A stretch of DNA of 64,000 nucleotides from Lucinisca nassula (GCA_963580285.1 OY757011.1:96393650-96457649); one strand, 5' to 3'. Positions 1 through 11,650 are shown, counted from the first letter of the stretch. The notes: generated by a model from the letters alone, not told the origin. Numbers and translations: made by a program.

Positions 1-186
1 AAAGTTGCCTAGCTATCTTCGCAAAAGTGTTATTTGTGTGTTTAGGGTGTGTGAGGGTAGATTCCGTCTGAGAAGTATTCCAGTGACTAGGTGGACTAAC
101 TGGAAATTGGAATGCAAATTCGATATGTCCAGTTTAAAAGACAGAAACCTCTACTTTCTTTCAATGCTGAGGTAATTTTGGCGACC
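1..186. other. unassigned sequence
   Basis: No coding potential or recognisable repeat is visible before the first A element. Confidence 0.4.
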
Positions 187-466
187 CATTACGAAAGCAC
201 GTCTATACAAATACAGCATAAATTTTACCGCCGAAAAACAAACTAAATTTTAAGATGAAAAATTGCGATACTTTTCTTATGTCTGCTCAATATACAGATT
301 GTGGTACTCGTTAGAACCGCCTCAGCGAGGCGGTTCTAACGAGTACCCACAACCTATATTTTAGAACAGAAATAACAAAAATATTTTTTCCCCTGCAAAC
401 CCCATTTTTTCTATATAAAAGTGCGGTTCGAGGGGGTCAGAATCATATAGGCATGTTTTCATGATG
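187..466 (+). mobile_element. A1 palindromic element, complete copy
   Basis: The 280-bp unit starts CATTACGAAAGCACG and ends ATGTTTTCATGATG, so the ends are inverted repeats. The centre is a hairpin formed by GTTAGAACCGCCTC and GAGGCGGTTCTAAC. It belongs to family A1, described in full at 7424. No transposase is encoded, so it is non-autonomous. Confidence 0.85.
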
Positions 467-800
467 GTTAAGTAATGTTATATAGTTGCTTTCATGTAAA
501 TATGCAATTCTGGGCAGATCAGTGCGTAAAGCAGTCAATTACTAAACAAGATGACGGCGTCCTGACTGGCCAAATGTGTATACATGCACGCAAACGATGA
601 TGGCCGCTGTTCCTGACTTTTGCCACTCTGTTTGAAGTGAAACAAGAGGCCAAGGTGGGTCAGAAAACGCTCGGCTGGATGAGGCTGATCATGATCTGTT
701 ACATTTTGCCTGAATCTGAATCCCTGATAAGTTTCTGAACAGCACAATCAGACTATGGAGTAAGGTTGAATTGATCGACAAGCAGGGTGTTGATGTGTGT
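467..800. other. unassigned sequence
   Basis: A 70-codon open frame exists on the minus strand (535-747), but it shows no recognisable domain and no codon signal. Nothing else is visible. Confidence 0.4.
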
Positions 801-1590
801 TTTTTTTTTAATTCTTAATTTCAATGTCGCCTCAATGCCTTCCATCAAGTTTCAGGTCAATGCGATTTTCGGTTAACGAGGAAATGTTGTTTCAAGAATT
901 TCAAGATGACTGCCAGCAACAATTCTGCATTTTACTGTCGCCCTGATACATCCAATCAAGTTCCAGATTAATTCAAGTTTCGGATTGTGAAGAGAGATGT
1001 CGTTCACAGAATTTCAAGATGGCCACCTTGCGACCATCTTGGCTATCGAAACGAATCATTTTTGTTTTTTTTTTTTTTAATTAGCAATTCTGAAAATCCA
1101 TTTTCCACAATGCCTCACGCCATGCTTCGGCTCTATCCGACACTAGTATTGGGAGGAGATTGTGTTTTTAGAATTTCAATATGGCCGCCATGACAGCCAG
1201 CTTGGAAATCGTAATGAACGATTTTAGTCATTCTGAATTTCTATGTCGCTCTTATGCCTCCCAACAAGTTTCAGCTCATTCCGACTTTCGGTTCGGGAGA
1301 TGTCGTTAAAAATGCGAACTGGCCGCCATGGCAGCCACCTTTGAAATTGGAACGGAAATCGAAACGGATCAATTTTGGCAAGTCTTAATCTCTATGACGC
1401 CCCGATGTATCCCATCAGTGTTTTTAGCTCAATCCCGCCCTTGTTTCTGGAGCAGATGTCGTATAAAAAATTTCAAGATGTCCGCTATGTTATCCATCTT
1501 GGACATAGGAAGGGAACGATTTCATCAAATTGAATTCTGATTCTCAATGACGCCCCGATCCCTCCCATCACATTTCAGATCAATGTAACA
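801..1590. repeat. Degenerate tandem array T1, unit about 180 bp
   Basis: Four to five diverged units follow one another. Each has a phrase like GAATTTCAAGATGGCCGCC, then a GAACGATTT..CTGAATTTC stretch, then GTCGCCCCGATGCCTCCCA and CAAGTTTCAGCTCA, then a CGGTTC..GAGATGTCGTT phrase. Phrases recur at roughly 170-190 bp. The same core appears as single units at 3362 and 48170. Open frames across it are accidental. Confidence 0.7.
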
Positions 1591-2001
1591 CAGTGCATTT
1601 TGTTGTGCAGATTATATTTTCCAGCCTTTTAGACATTTTCTGCAATAGTTCATATTCTGTGATATAGCTGGTGGTCCATCTCTGCACTATCTCCAATTCC
1701 TGTTCTATTCTATTCAATGTGTTGCGGTTCCAGTCGCTCATTATGGTTCTTCTAGTAGTTGCTTCCCTTGATTTTTAGATGGATGAAAGAGTTAATTTGA
1801 TTGGCTGATAACAGGGTTCCTTCACAAAACTAACCAATAACAGGCACGCTTATGGTTTTGATACTTATTGCGCGGCGAACGAAAAATAGTAAAGAAAGAG
1901 GAGAAAGTTGAGAAAGAAAAATCAAATTATTCAAGAATGTCATAACCTATCAAAGGTTTAGTTTGGCATTTGCGAATATATGATTGTTCATTTATATCCC
2001 A
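1591..2001. other. unassigned sequence
   Basis: AT-rich, without an assignable repeat or gene. Confidence 0.4.
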
Positions 2002-2593
2002 GATAATCAGGTCTGAGAGTTTAGCTTTTTCTAAAGACTGTCCATAAAAATAAAGACAGTCTTTAAATTTATGGACTCACCTGTCTCTAGAAAGCAATGC
2101 AAATCGCACGAATTTTCAAAAATCGCAGAATATGTATTATATAAACTTCTTAGTTACATGATGAATTGCATACACAGAAAGATTTTTCTCCAATCTGTTG
2201 TCTAATTTTCGAGTATTTATATAAAACGGCCACGAAAGATATTCTTGTTTAGGTTTTCTCCCTTCATATACTTTACAACAAGTGTGCCACGCATCAGGTG
2301 ACATATTTCATTGTTTATAGTGTAAGGGACAAAACCTGAACTACACAGAATCAATTATTTAGTTTCTTGAATTATTAATCAATAAGACAACGGATCATAC
2401 TCAGTTTTCAGCTACGCGCAGATTATCATGTAATAAAGAAGGTTGCGTAACACATGTTCTGCGATTTTCGAATTTTTGAAAATTCTTACGATTTGCATTG
2501 CTTTCTAGAGACACGTGAGTCCATAAATTTAAAGACTGTCTTTATTTTTATGGACTGTCTTTAAAAATAGCTAAACTCTCAGACCTGATAATC
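2002..2593. mobile_element. Foldback element with ~130-bp inverted arms
   Basis: The left arm (2002-2131) and right arm (2457-2593) are near-identical inverted copies. Both start at GATAATC and run through AGACTGTCTTTA, the 'CTAGAAAGCAATGCAAATCG' phrase and a TTTTTGAAAATTC-type phrase. Each arm contains a smaller palindrome (AAAGACTGTC / GACAGTCTTT). The 325-bp middle has no open frame of note. It is a non-autonomous foldback or MITE-like element; the superfamily is not determinable. Confidence 0.85.
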
Positions 2594-3361
2594 CCTTATG
2601 TGAAATGATTGCCATTTTATTCATAAATTTACCTCTGAAGTTGCCACGACATTGACCACAATAAAAATCTTACCTGTGACAATCTTCTTTCGTATAAATG
2701 CACTTGTTGTCTGATTCTTTCGGTCCTTGAATACCCATAAGAATAACCTCAATACATTTATTAGTATTTCTTGTAGTATGCTGCAGATTGCACAGATATT
2801 CATGGTTTAAATCAGACCAATAACACAAAGGTGGCAGCAATATTTCATGCATTGGTTATGTTCATAATATGAACCATATACTAATTATCCCGTTATATAC
2901 AGACAGCCTGATAATAGGATTTTGCTCGAGTCCTGTCATTTAGACGCATAAGCGTAACTATGCCGTATACGACATGTTCATTTGTGCTCATGTTTCCATC
3001 GATTCATGTCAGTAGGCATACTGTATGTTTACATGGAAACATGGCTGAATATTTTGGATTAGAGATGAATGCATAAAGTTGATCATCATCATGTGATTAT
3101 TTGCATCCGTCAGACTTGTCCGTTGACCAAATATTGACAAGCCTGTTAAGGCATTGTTATCTTATAGTTATTATTGTTGTTGTTTCCTTGTAGGATACAC
3201 CCTTTGATTTTATTGGTTACCATACCAATCATCATCCAATAAAAATGAAACCATCGTCGAATCTTCTCATCACTTTATCCCGGCTGAGCTATAATACAAT
3301 TCTACGCATTATACTAACTGTTGTATATATACAGAGCCCGTGTGATATCAATCTTACTTTC
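2594..3361. other. unassigned sequence
   Basis: Nothing coding is recognised. A small imperfect palindrome (CATGTTTCCAT / ATGGAAACATG) lies at 2989-3042. Two short minus-strand open frames (2621-2852) overlap in different frames and look random. Confidence 0.4.
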
Positions 3362-3610
3362 CGTAGGAGATGGCGTTTAAGAAATTTCAAGACGGTCGCT
3401 ATTGCAGCCATCGTGGATATCGTAATACAACGATTTAAGCAAATCTGAATCTCCATGCCGCCCATCTCATTCCGCAAAGATTACATGTATCTCAATATGA
3501 TTTACGGTTCTGAGGTGAAAAGCTGAAGACGGACGGATGAACGGACTCGCGGGCGAGAGACGACGGAAATAGGCCATGACATAAGCTTTCGCTCCAGGTG
3601 AGATAATATT
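3362..3610 (-). repeat. T1 core unit plus array terminus
   Basis: One T1 core unit (GAAATTTCAAGACGGTCGC onward) runs into a GACGGACGGATGAACGG block and ends near CCAGGTGAGATAA. Read on the minus strand, this matches the opening of array T6 at 46735: a TTAGCTCACC-type start followed by CCGTCC repeats. It therefore links core T1 to a terminus of the T6 type. Confidence 0.6.
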
Positions 3611-3680
3611 AAATAAAACAGAAAAGTTGTGGGGTGCAAGAATAATTCTTCTATTACTATGTATTTCAATACATCGGGAT

Positions 3681-4107
3681 CATCTCGTTAAAAAGTCCGT
3701 GAAATAAACACCTAACTAAACCCCATTTTATATGGAGAAAACTGGGATTTACATGGGTACACATTATCTATTTCTTTCTTTTTTCTTTTTCTCCTATTAC
3801 TGCTACTCGCTCACATCTGAGCATTACGAGCAGGATTTCCTGGGTGGTAACCAGTACTTTTTATTATTTTTTTTTATTTTAAGCAATGTGGATGAAGTCC
3901 GATGCGCTACCACTGCACCAACGCGCTCCAACACATAGATTGTGTGTACTCGTTAGAACCGTCTCATTGAGGCGGTTATAACGAGCACCCTCAACTTATA
4001 TTTGGAGTAAAAATAAGAAAAAAAACTTCACACGTTTTCATCAGAAATATGGCCGTTGTGGAAAAAGTAAACAGTGCTTTATGTCAGAGGAATGTGTTAT
4101 TGTAATT
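3681..4107 (-). mobile_element. A2 palindromic element with internal insertion
   Basis: It starts CATCTCGTTAAAAAGTCCGTG, which is the A2 GGACTTGTT end in reverse. The hairpin lies near 3945-3990. The arm AAATATGGCC..GTAAACAGTGC and a GTAATT end follow. About 150 bp of foreign T-rich sequence (3775-3930) sits before the hairpin. Confidence 0.65.
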
Positions 4108-4173
4108 CGCCTTGATTTAGCTTCGGTTCCGGTCGGCCTGAACATACGTCGGGTTGAAATGCATACACTCCTG

Positions 4174-4434
4174 CATTACGGAAACACGCCTAATACATTG
4201 TAAACTTAACCGCCGAAACAAAACGGACATTTTAAGGTCAAAAAGGGGTGATATTTTTCCTATTTCTGCTCAAAATATAGATTTAGAACGAGGCGGTTCT
4301 AACGAGTACATGTATCCACAGTCAAATTTTGGAGCAGAAATAAGAAAAACAAGGTTCACCCCTGTAGACCCCAGTTTTACAATTTCAAAGTGGGGTTCAA
4401 TGGGGTAAACTTATATAGACGTGTGTTCGTGTTG
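4174..4434 (+). mobile_element. A1 element, left hairpin arm deleted
   Basis: The ends CATTACGGAAACACGCC and GACGTGTGTTCGTGTTG are present, but the sequence jumps from AATATAGATTT straight to AGAACGAGGCGGTTC. About 20 bp of the left hairpin arm are missing. The outer arms are typical A1. Confidence 0.75.
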
Positions 4435-4676
4435 AACAACTCTTAAAGTCCTTCATGATCTTGAGGCAAATTAAGCTGACTTAAATTTGTGACAGTTTGC
4501 TTTGTATACTAAATTATATAGTTTTGGTATTTTACAAATACATATACGGTCCATGATCAAGGAGCTTATGACACGTGTGCTGAGCTTTTGCCATGAACTA
4601 TGTTATGTGGATGTTTAACAGAACCACCACAAATACCCTAATAATATCTAGTGCAGAAGTAAGAAACCTGTGAAAC
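4435..4676. other. unassigned sequence
   Basis: No assignable feature. Confidence 0.35.
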
Positions 4677-4905
4677 CATCACGCTAACAAGTCCGTGAAA
4701 TGAACACCCCCTTACACCCCACTTTATATAGAGAAAACAGGGGTTTACGGGGGTCTAAATTATTTTCCTTATTCCTGCTCCTAGACATAGGCATAGACAT
4801 GTTTGCTTTATAAATAAGGAAAATATCATCGATTTTCGTCAGAAAAGTAGCCATTTTGGAGATGTGAAAAAATGCACTATGTCGCACGGGTTTGTTATCG
4901 TAATG
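4677..4905 (-). mobile_element. A2 element, central hairpin lost
   Basis: It starts CATCACGCTAACAAGTCCGTG and ends GTTATCGTAATG, with the A2 arm phrases (CATTTTGGAGATGTG, TGCACTATGTCGCACG) in place. The hairpin is replaced by a short CTAGACATAGGCATAGACATG stretch. Confidence 0.7.
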
Positions 4906-5341
4906 CTCCAAGCTATCTCTGTAAAATGGGTTTTGCAAAGGTGGGTGTCCATGAACGTATCACTCACACCTCCATCGCGGCCTTATTTCTGTATTTTATC
5001 TGGTCAACAGATTCTTGCATGTCCGACAAAAATTCTGGAACAGGTCAATATATACATGTAACACATAGAGTGGAAACCCAAGATCTACATTTTCATCAAT
5101 CAGCCCAGCAGGCACACATCGTTGAATCAAACCTTCCGCAGGACAATGATGACGGGGTAGGCTCATGGTGAAGTACTTGCAATTGGGGAAAAAGTTCTAC
5201 CAACAGTGGATTGATTATGCGTTTAAACTGTTATGAAGATTTTCCGGCTTAGGTTTAAACAATATATTAATTTTTAAACAATAATTACAGAAAGCAAATA
5301 CTGTAAACACAATATAATTCAGAATCTGATGGCAAGCTAGA
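4906..5341. other. unassigned sequence
   Basis: A 99-codon open frame (4872-5171, plus) begins inside the A2 element and has no recognisable domain; it is probably accidental. Nothing else is seen. Confidence 0.4.
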
Positions 5342-5537
5342 TATCACGAAAACACGCCTGGATAATTATGACCCCCTTGAACTCTACTCTTATATAGTAA
5401 AACTGAGTAAAATATAGAATTGTGGGTTCTCGTTAGAACCGCCTCATTAAAAAATTCATTTTAACATTTTCGTGTTGTTTTTTTTTCTGCGGGCGGTAAA
5501 ATTTACAATGTATTTGTATAGGCGTGTTTTCGTAATG
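5342..5537 (-). mobile_element. A1 element, right hairpin arm deleted
   Basis: The ends TATCACGAAAACACGCC and GGCGTGTTTTCGTAATG are intact. The sequence after GTTAGAACCGCCTCATTA drops directly to the outer arm, so the second half of the palindrome is missing. Confidence 0.75.
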
Positions 5538-5584
5538 AGCTTATATGTGTCATCGGCTGTTTTTGGTTTGACTATCGTTCTACA

Positions 5585-5868
5585 TCATTACGCAAACACG
5601 CCTATACAAATACATTGCCACCTTTATCGCCGAAAAAAAAATGAAAATTTTATGATGAAAAATTGTGATATTTTTCTTATTTCTGGTCCAAATATAAATT
5701 GTGGGCACTCGTTAGAACCGCCTTATCAAGGCGGTTCTATCGAGTACCCACAATCTATATTTTAGAGCAGAAATAAGAAAAATAATGTGCACTCCCGGAA
5801 ACCCCAGTTTTACTATATAAAAGTGGGGTTCAATGGGGTCAAAATTATATAGGCGTGTTTTCGTGATG
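5585..5868 (+). mobile_element. A1 palindromic element, complete copy
   Basis: It starts CATTACGCAAACACGCC and ends GGCGTGTTTTCGTGATG. The inner palindrome is complete, with loop TTATCA. The flanking base is T on both sides. Confidence 0.85.
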
Positions 5869-6220
5869 TTATCGTGACTTCACCTGAACATACGATAGCA
5901 CATCTATGTTATATAGTTTATTCTTTCATATCTTCAAAATGGTTATTTCTCTGGTGAACTGTTTCGGAGGAAGTTCGGTCATCTTTAGTTTAGTTTGGAT
6001 GGCATTACTTTTAGTGCACCCCCAGAACGTGTAAGTATAACAGCCAAGTAATGCCTACGAAACAAATTACTGGTTCTTGTAATGGAAAACTGGGAACCAG
6101 TCAACCATGGTCGAACCATCCTGTTCTCGTTGGTCGAACCGTAGAAACTAAACTGACGTCGTTTCCTCTAACCAAAGACAGTTCCACAGTTTAATGACCG
6201 TGGTTCTTACATCGAATTCG
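5869..6220. other. unassigned sequence
   Basis: No gene or repeat recognised. Confidence 0.35.
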
Positions 6221-6400
6221 CTCTTGATATTTTTCTTATTTATACTCCTGATATAGGTTGCGGGTGTTCGTTTGAAAGTTCTAACGACAACCCCACAACT
6301 TATATCTTGGAGCAAAAATGAGGAAAATAATGAATAAACCCCACTTTTCTTAATAAAAAGTGGAGGTTAGAGGGATGCTTGTTTTACGGACTTATGAACG
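6221..6400 (+). mobile_element. A2 element, partial and eroded
   Basis: The palindrome remnant (ATAGGTTGCGGGTG / CCCCACAACTTATATC) and the outer GGGG arm are recognisable. The left terminus is missing. Confidence 0.55.
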
Positions 6401-6883
6401 CGGTGTTATTGCCTGCGCTTAGCAAGAGCAGCATTAACAAAATACAGTCCAACTTAAATGACTCGAAAAGTTTTGGTACCAGTGAACTTTATTCGAAACG
6501 GAGCTCCACCGAGAGTGGATCATTGCTTCAAGTCAATACATGCAGTAATTAGAAGGGTTTATGCCTTAAAGTGGCTGTGTTTCCGCTTACCCGATCGACT
6601 CTGTATTTCGGACTCATCCTACTTCTTAGTGCAGTCAAAAAAAAAAAAAAAACATTTCATACCTACCGGAACTTAATATTTTCTTGCACTAACAATCAAT
6701 ATAACAATACTAATTCTTTTAACCTCAGCATTTTAATGATTTCTGGTAATACATGTATAATCTAAGTTACAATTTAGCCTTTTTAATGAAACAGTTTTAA
6801 TCAAAGAGTTAACCATAATTATGTTTGCCACCTACCGACCCTTACTTTGTGGCATGTTACCAGAAACACGGCTGCTTTTTAAG
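6401..6883. other. unassigned sequence
   Basis: It contains a 15-A run near 6638 and overlapping short plus-strand frames without recognisable homology. Confidence 0.35.
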
Positions 6884-7161
6884 CATTACGAAGAAACGCC
6901 TATTCATATATATTGAAAAATTTACCATCAAAATCTGAATTTCTTCAGATGAAAAATTGTTATATGATTCTTATTTCTGCTCAAAAATAGATTGTCGGTG
7001 CTCTTTAGAACCGTCTCGGTGGGGTGGTTCTAGCGAGTACCAACAATCTATGTTTTTGAGCAGAAATAAGGAACATAATATATATTCCTGTAAACCCCAG
7101 TTTTACTGTATAAAATTGGGTTTTAAGGGGGTCAAAACTATATATGCGTGTTTTCGTGATG
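6884..7161 (+). mobile_element. A1 palindromic element, complete copy
   Basis: It starts CATTACGAAGAAACGCC and ends GCGTGTTTTCGTGATG, with an intact hairpin (CCGTCTCGGTGGGGTGG loop variant). The flanking base is G on both sides. Confidence 0.85.
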
Positions 7162-7423
7162 GATATCTTTGCGATCTTCTCTTAGGTAAAGTTATGTTAT
7201 TTTTAATCATTAAAATCGCTCTTTTGATGTTCTGTTCCTCTGATGAGCGTGTCATAATCAAATGAAAATTACATATTAAGTTATTCAAAATAAACATATA
7301 TTAATATCTGGACAGGAGCATATAATTCTCTCACAGGGCTACCATCTTGGCCAAGCTTAAGCCTAGTACTGAGAATCTGCTCTTCACAGACCGATTTGTA
7401 TCATGTTCCTGATTAAGTGAACT
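7162..7423. other. unassigned sequence
   Basis: No assignable feature. Confidence 0.35.
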
Positions 7424-7702
7424 CATAACGAAAACACGCCTATACAAATACATTGTAACCTTTATCGCCGAAAAATGAAAATTTTAAGATGAAAAATTGT
7501 GATATTTTTCTTATTTCTAGTGAAAATATAGATTATGGGTACTCGTTAGAACCGCCTTATCGAGGCGGTTCTAACGGGTACCCAAAATCTATATTTCAGA
7601 GCAGAAATAAGAAAAATGAGGTTAACCTCTGTAAACCCCAGTTTTACAATATAAAACTGGGGTTCAAGGGGGTCAAAATTATATAGGCGTGTTTTCGTGA
7701 TG
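7424..7702 (+). mobile_element. A1 palindromic element, reference copy
   Basis: This is the best copy for describing the family. In order it has: a terminal repeat (CATAACGAAAACACGCC); a left outer arm with AAATACATTGTAA and CGCCGAAAAATG; an inner left arm (TTTTTCTTATTTCT, ATATAGATT, GGTACTCGTTAGAACCGCC); a loop TTATCGA; the inverted inner arm (about 70 bp per side, few mismatches); and a right outer arm holding its own small palindrome (CCCCAGTTTTA..TAAAACTGGGG). It ends GGCGTGTTTTCGTGATG. There is no coding capacity. The 30-60 codon frames that recur across copies are simply translations of the repeat. Superfamily unknown. Confidence 0.9.
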
Positions 7703-7818
7703 ATAATGAAGACAGAAGGAGAAAATGATCTTCCGGGATCCTGAAACATTCTACATGTAACAGTCTACTAAAATGGTAGGTAGTGGCTTACCTCAGATTA
7801 TACAGTATATATGCTTCT

Positions 7819-8102
7819 CATTACGAAAACACGCCTATAAAAACGCACTGTAAAATTTACCGCCGTAAAAATGAAAAATTTAAGATGAAAAATTGTGATA
7901 TTTTTCTTATTTCTGCTGAAAATATAGAGTGTGGGTACACGTTAGAGCTGCCTCATCGAGGTGGTTCTAACGAGTACCCACAATCTACATGTATATTTAG
8001 AGCAGAAATAAGAAAAATAAGGTTTACCCTGTAAACCCCAGTTTTACCATATAAAAGTGAGGTTCAAGGGGGTCAAAACTATACAGGCATGCTTGCGTGA
8101 TG
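7819..8102 (+). mobile_element. A1 palindromic element, complete copy with matching empty site
   Basis: It starts CATTACGAAAACACGCC and ends GCATGCTTGCGTGATG. The flanks (GGCTTACC..ATACAGTAT..ATGCTTCT before, GATCTG..ATTATGCGGAAATGTTC after) recur uninterrupted at 12370-12429, which gives an empty-site comparison. Confidence 0.85.
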
Positions 8103-8631
8103 TGGATCTGGAATTATGCGGAAATGTTCCTAGGAAGACAACAGCGAGTGTAGAACAGTCATCGCTGGATACATGTACCCATTACATAGATGTCACAGTG
8201 GATAATTTGGATTCGGAGACAGGCCAGTACACTTGGCATTTAGATGTAATTGATATGTCGCTCAAACAAGCCAGTATCTAACCAATATGTTAAAGATGTC
8301 AAAAATATAGCGCAATGTAAAATTAAAGCTACTTTCTGGAGACATTTAATTCTACTCCACTAGCGTTAAAAATAATTAAGGAAATCGAAGCTATTAAAAA
8401 TGCATTATTACAAACTTTTACGGGTAACTTGCATGCTTTGTATTCATTTATATTGACCAATGTATTTGAACATTACAAACGGTATCCGTTATTAAAGCCA
8501 TTTCCTAACACATTACGTTAACAAATACACGTGTCATAGTGCATTTCTTCATGTCACCTATTTGTTTTTTATTTCTTGTTTATGAAAATTTGTGGAATTT
8601 TTATACGCCGTTTAAAAAAAAAGAAACATGT
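8103..8631. other. unassigned sequence
   Basis: The first 28 bp match 12405-12429. Nothing coding is recognised in the rest. Confidence 0.4.
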
Positions 8632-9321
8632 AGTTACATGTTATGCCCCTCGGCGTCCGTCCGTCTGTCCGTCCATAAACGTTTCGTTTCAGGATAACTC
8701 CTCCAACATTTTACATCCGATCATGCTGAAACGTGATATATAGTTAGACCATGATGTGGAGCAACGCATATTGTTTCGAGGTTACGGTCCACCAAATAAT
8801 AGTAGCGTTATGCTCATTAAAAAATTATGTACGCATTTTGTTTCCGGATAACTCCTACATTCTACATCTAATTAAGTTGAAACCTGGGACCAGTTGTTCA
8901 AAGCATCGTTAGCTTAACAAGTTCGTTGGTGGTCAAATTGTTAACTGTTCTAGCTAGTACAATATCGAACATGTTTGGTATTGTTGCTGAAAAGATGGTC
9001 ACTTTTTCAGCAAAAAAAAATACCATATTTGCCATAATAATTCATCAAAGTTTTAACGATACGTTCACTAACGACGTCTTCAGTTTTGAACAACTGGCCC
9101 CTGATGTATAGTTAGACAATGATTTCCAGCAGCGCATATTGTTTCCAGATTACGGTCTACCAAAAAATACTAGAGTCATTACCCTTTGAAATTTCTGATA
9201 AACGTTTCGTTTTATGGATAACTCCTCCTACTTTTTTTACGTCTGCTCAAGCTGAAACTTGATAAATAGACCATGATGTGGAGCAGCGAATATTGTTTCA
9301 AGTTTACAGTTCCACTGTAAC
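8632..9321 (+). repeat. Tandem array T2, 5' part
   Basis: It opens GCCCCTCGGCGTCCGTCC, a CCGTCC-type block, then repeats a unit of roughly 190 bp. The unit phrases are CGTTTCGTTTCAGGATAACT, CATCCGATCA..GCTGAAAC, TATAGTTAGACCATGATG, GCATATTGTTTCGAGGTTAC and a CCACCAAATAATA phrase. The array resumes at 10809 after a foldback insertion. Confidence 0.8.
8889..9108. mobile_element. Harbinger-like MITE inside T2
   Basis: The ends are GGACCAGTTGTTCAAA and TTTGAACAACTGGCCC. The trinucleotide CTG flanks both sides, and removing one copy plus the element restores the T2 unit phrase GAAACCTGATGTATAG. The GGGCC-type end and 3-bp duplication resemble PIF/Harbinger MITEs; this is an inference. A second copy is at 23386. 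Confidence 0.7.
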
Positions 9322-10808
9322 AGTTTATCTTTACCCCTACCCTGGATATCTTGACCCCCCGGGGGTAAAGATATCCTGGCTGAGATATCTTTACCCCCGG
9401 GGGTAAAGCTAAACTGGCCAGGATATCTTTACCCCCACCTCAACTTTTGAGTATAAACTATTTTCTTAATGCCCAATTTCTTCTTATACGTAAGTGAAGC
9501 AGGATAGTGGACTCGATGTTTCACTTTAACATATTTCGTTTTAATTATGACTCGGACTAATAGAACTACCCTTAGTAAGAAATATGACCATATTATAGAG
9601 GCAAATGATTATCTATAACTTCTTTTTGTATATTTTCTTATTCAAAATGTTGCTTGTGACAATCTTTCAAATTCTTACATTATCCCTGTCAGGTGTGAAA
9701 TGGGTGGTGGTGGTGAGTGGAAAGGCGGGGGTAAAAACATCCCGGCTGGGATATCTTTACCCCCGGGGGTAAAGCTAAACTGGCCAGGATATCTTTACCC
9801 CTATCCCCACTTTTGGGTATAAACTATTTTCTTAATGCCCATCGAGTCCACTATCTTGCTTCTCTTACATATAAGAACAAATTGGGCATTAAGAAAATAG
9901 TTTATACCCAAAAGTTGGGGTGGGGGTAAAGATATCCTGGCCAGTTTAGCTTTACCCCCGCCTTTCCACTCACCACCACCATGCATTTCACGACTGACAG
10001 GGATAATGCAAGATTATGAAATATTGATATAAGCAACAATTTGAATAAGAAAATATACAAAAAGAAGTTATTAAATAATCACTTGCCTCTATAATATGGT
10101 CGTAATTTCTTACCAAGGGTAAGAAATAGTAGCCCGAGTCATTTGCCTCTATAATATGGTCGTATTTCTTACCAAGGGTAATGGAGCGTGATAGCTCAGT
10201 GGTTAGTGCACTTGCCTCTGATGCTAGAGGTCCCGGGTTCGATCCCCGGCAGCGGTGTGAACATTTCGGTGTCCGAACACGCTCCATTGGCATCAATTGC
10301 AGGGATGAATGTCATAAAGTGCACCGTCCTTCGGATCGGGACGTTAACTGGAGGCCCCCTGTGCAGGGAGAACCATCCCCTGTGCAGATTAAAGAACCCT
10401 ACCGTAATTACATGATTACTGTGTAGGCTTTCATCCTGCTAAACTGGAGTGTATGTAATACACCGTCTGTGTCCCCTCCGGGGGTTAAGGCGAAACCGGA
10501 AGAAGAAGAAGAAGAAGAAATATTAGTCCAAGTCATGATTGAAACGAAAAATGTTAAAGTGAAACATCGAGTCCACTATCTTGCTTCAGTTACATATAAG
10601 AAGAAATTGGGTATTATGATAATAGTTTATACCCAAAAGTTGGGGTGGGGGCAAAGATATCCTGGCCAGTTAAGCTTTACCCCCGGGGTAAAGATATCCC
10701 AGCCGGGATATCTTTACCCCCCGGGGTCAAGATATCCAGGGTGGGGTAAAGATATCCCCGGATATCCTTACCCCCGGGGGTAAAGCTACCCAGGGGTCAA
10801 GATAAACT
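9322..10808. mobile_element. Composite foldback element, TATCTTTACCCC ends
   Basis: It is bounded by AGTTTATCTTTACCCC (left) and GGGGTCAAGATAAACT (right). It contains several alternating copies of a GGGGGTAAAGATATCC phrase. A large internal inverted repeat pairs about 9450-9780 with about 9838-10182 plus 10522-10720. It is inserted in tandem array T2, which continues on both sides, and SINE S1 has inserted into its right arm. No transposase frame is visible. Confidence 0.75.
10183..10521 (+). mobile_element. SINE S1 (tRNA-derived), full length
   Basis: The tRNA-like head has an A box (TAGCTCAGTGGTTAGTGCAC) and a B box (GGTTCGATCCCC) at about 10193-10248. A body of about 240 bp follows and ends CCGGGGGTTAAGGCGAAACC and then a (GAA)n tail (10499-10520). 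RNA polymerase III transcription is inferred from the boxes. It sits in the right arm of the foldback element. Confidence 0.85.
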
Positions 10809-11650
10809 AAGACACCACCAAATAATAATAGATAGACATTGTATGACCCTTTGAAAATTTATGTCAGTAACCGTTTCCGGATAATCCTCATTCAGTTTAT
10901 AGCCTATCATTCTTAAACTTGATATACAGGTAGGCAATGATGTGGAGTAGTGCATAGTCTTTTCGAGTTGACGATCCATTAAATATTAACAGAGTTATGC
11001 CCCTTTGAGTATTTTGTAGACAGGAAGATTCCAGATTACGCCGCCTATATTTTACATCCGACCAAGTTGAAACTAAATATATAGGTAGACCATGATGTGG
11101 AGCAGCAGATATTGTTTGGAGGTTATGGTCAATCAAACAATAATAGAAATTTGCACTTTTGAGAATCTCTGTTAAGCGTCTCGTTTCCAGACAATTCCTT
11201 CCATATGATATCTCCGATCAAGGTGAAACTTAATAAATGATTAGACCATGATATGGAGCCGCGCATATTGTTTCGAGGATACTGCCCAACAAATATTGAC
11301 AGAGTCCCTTGGAAAATTGTTGTGAACAGTTAGCTTTCGGATAACTCCGCCTACAGTTTACATCTGATCAAGCTGAGGCGTCTTGATTTATAGTTACACC
11401 TATTGTTTTGAGGTTACAGTCTACCAAATATCATTAATAATGACCCTTTGAAGATTCCGTAATCTAAACCTGCCCATAGTTTACATAAGATAATTTTGAA
11501 ACATTGCAAAAAGGTGCACCTTGATGTGCAGCGGCACATAGGATTTTGAGGTTACAGTCCGCCAAATATAAGCAGAGTTATTTGCCTATCTTTTAATTTC
11601 CAGCTAATTCCTCCTATAGTTTACATCACGTTAAGCTGAAAGGTGACATG
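10809..11650 (+). repeat. Tandem array T2, 3' part
   Basis: It continues the unit interrupted at 9321. Four to five diverged copies of GGATAA..CTCC, ACATC..GATCA, TGATGTGGAGC and GAGGTTACAGTC phrases occur at about 160-190 bp spacing. Confidence 0.75.

Noticed and set aside
10193..10262. Genuine tRNA gene at the head of S1
   Set aside because: The A and B boxes are good, but the anticodon arm does not fold with standard spacing and the sequence continues into a SINE body.
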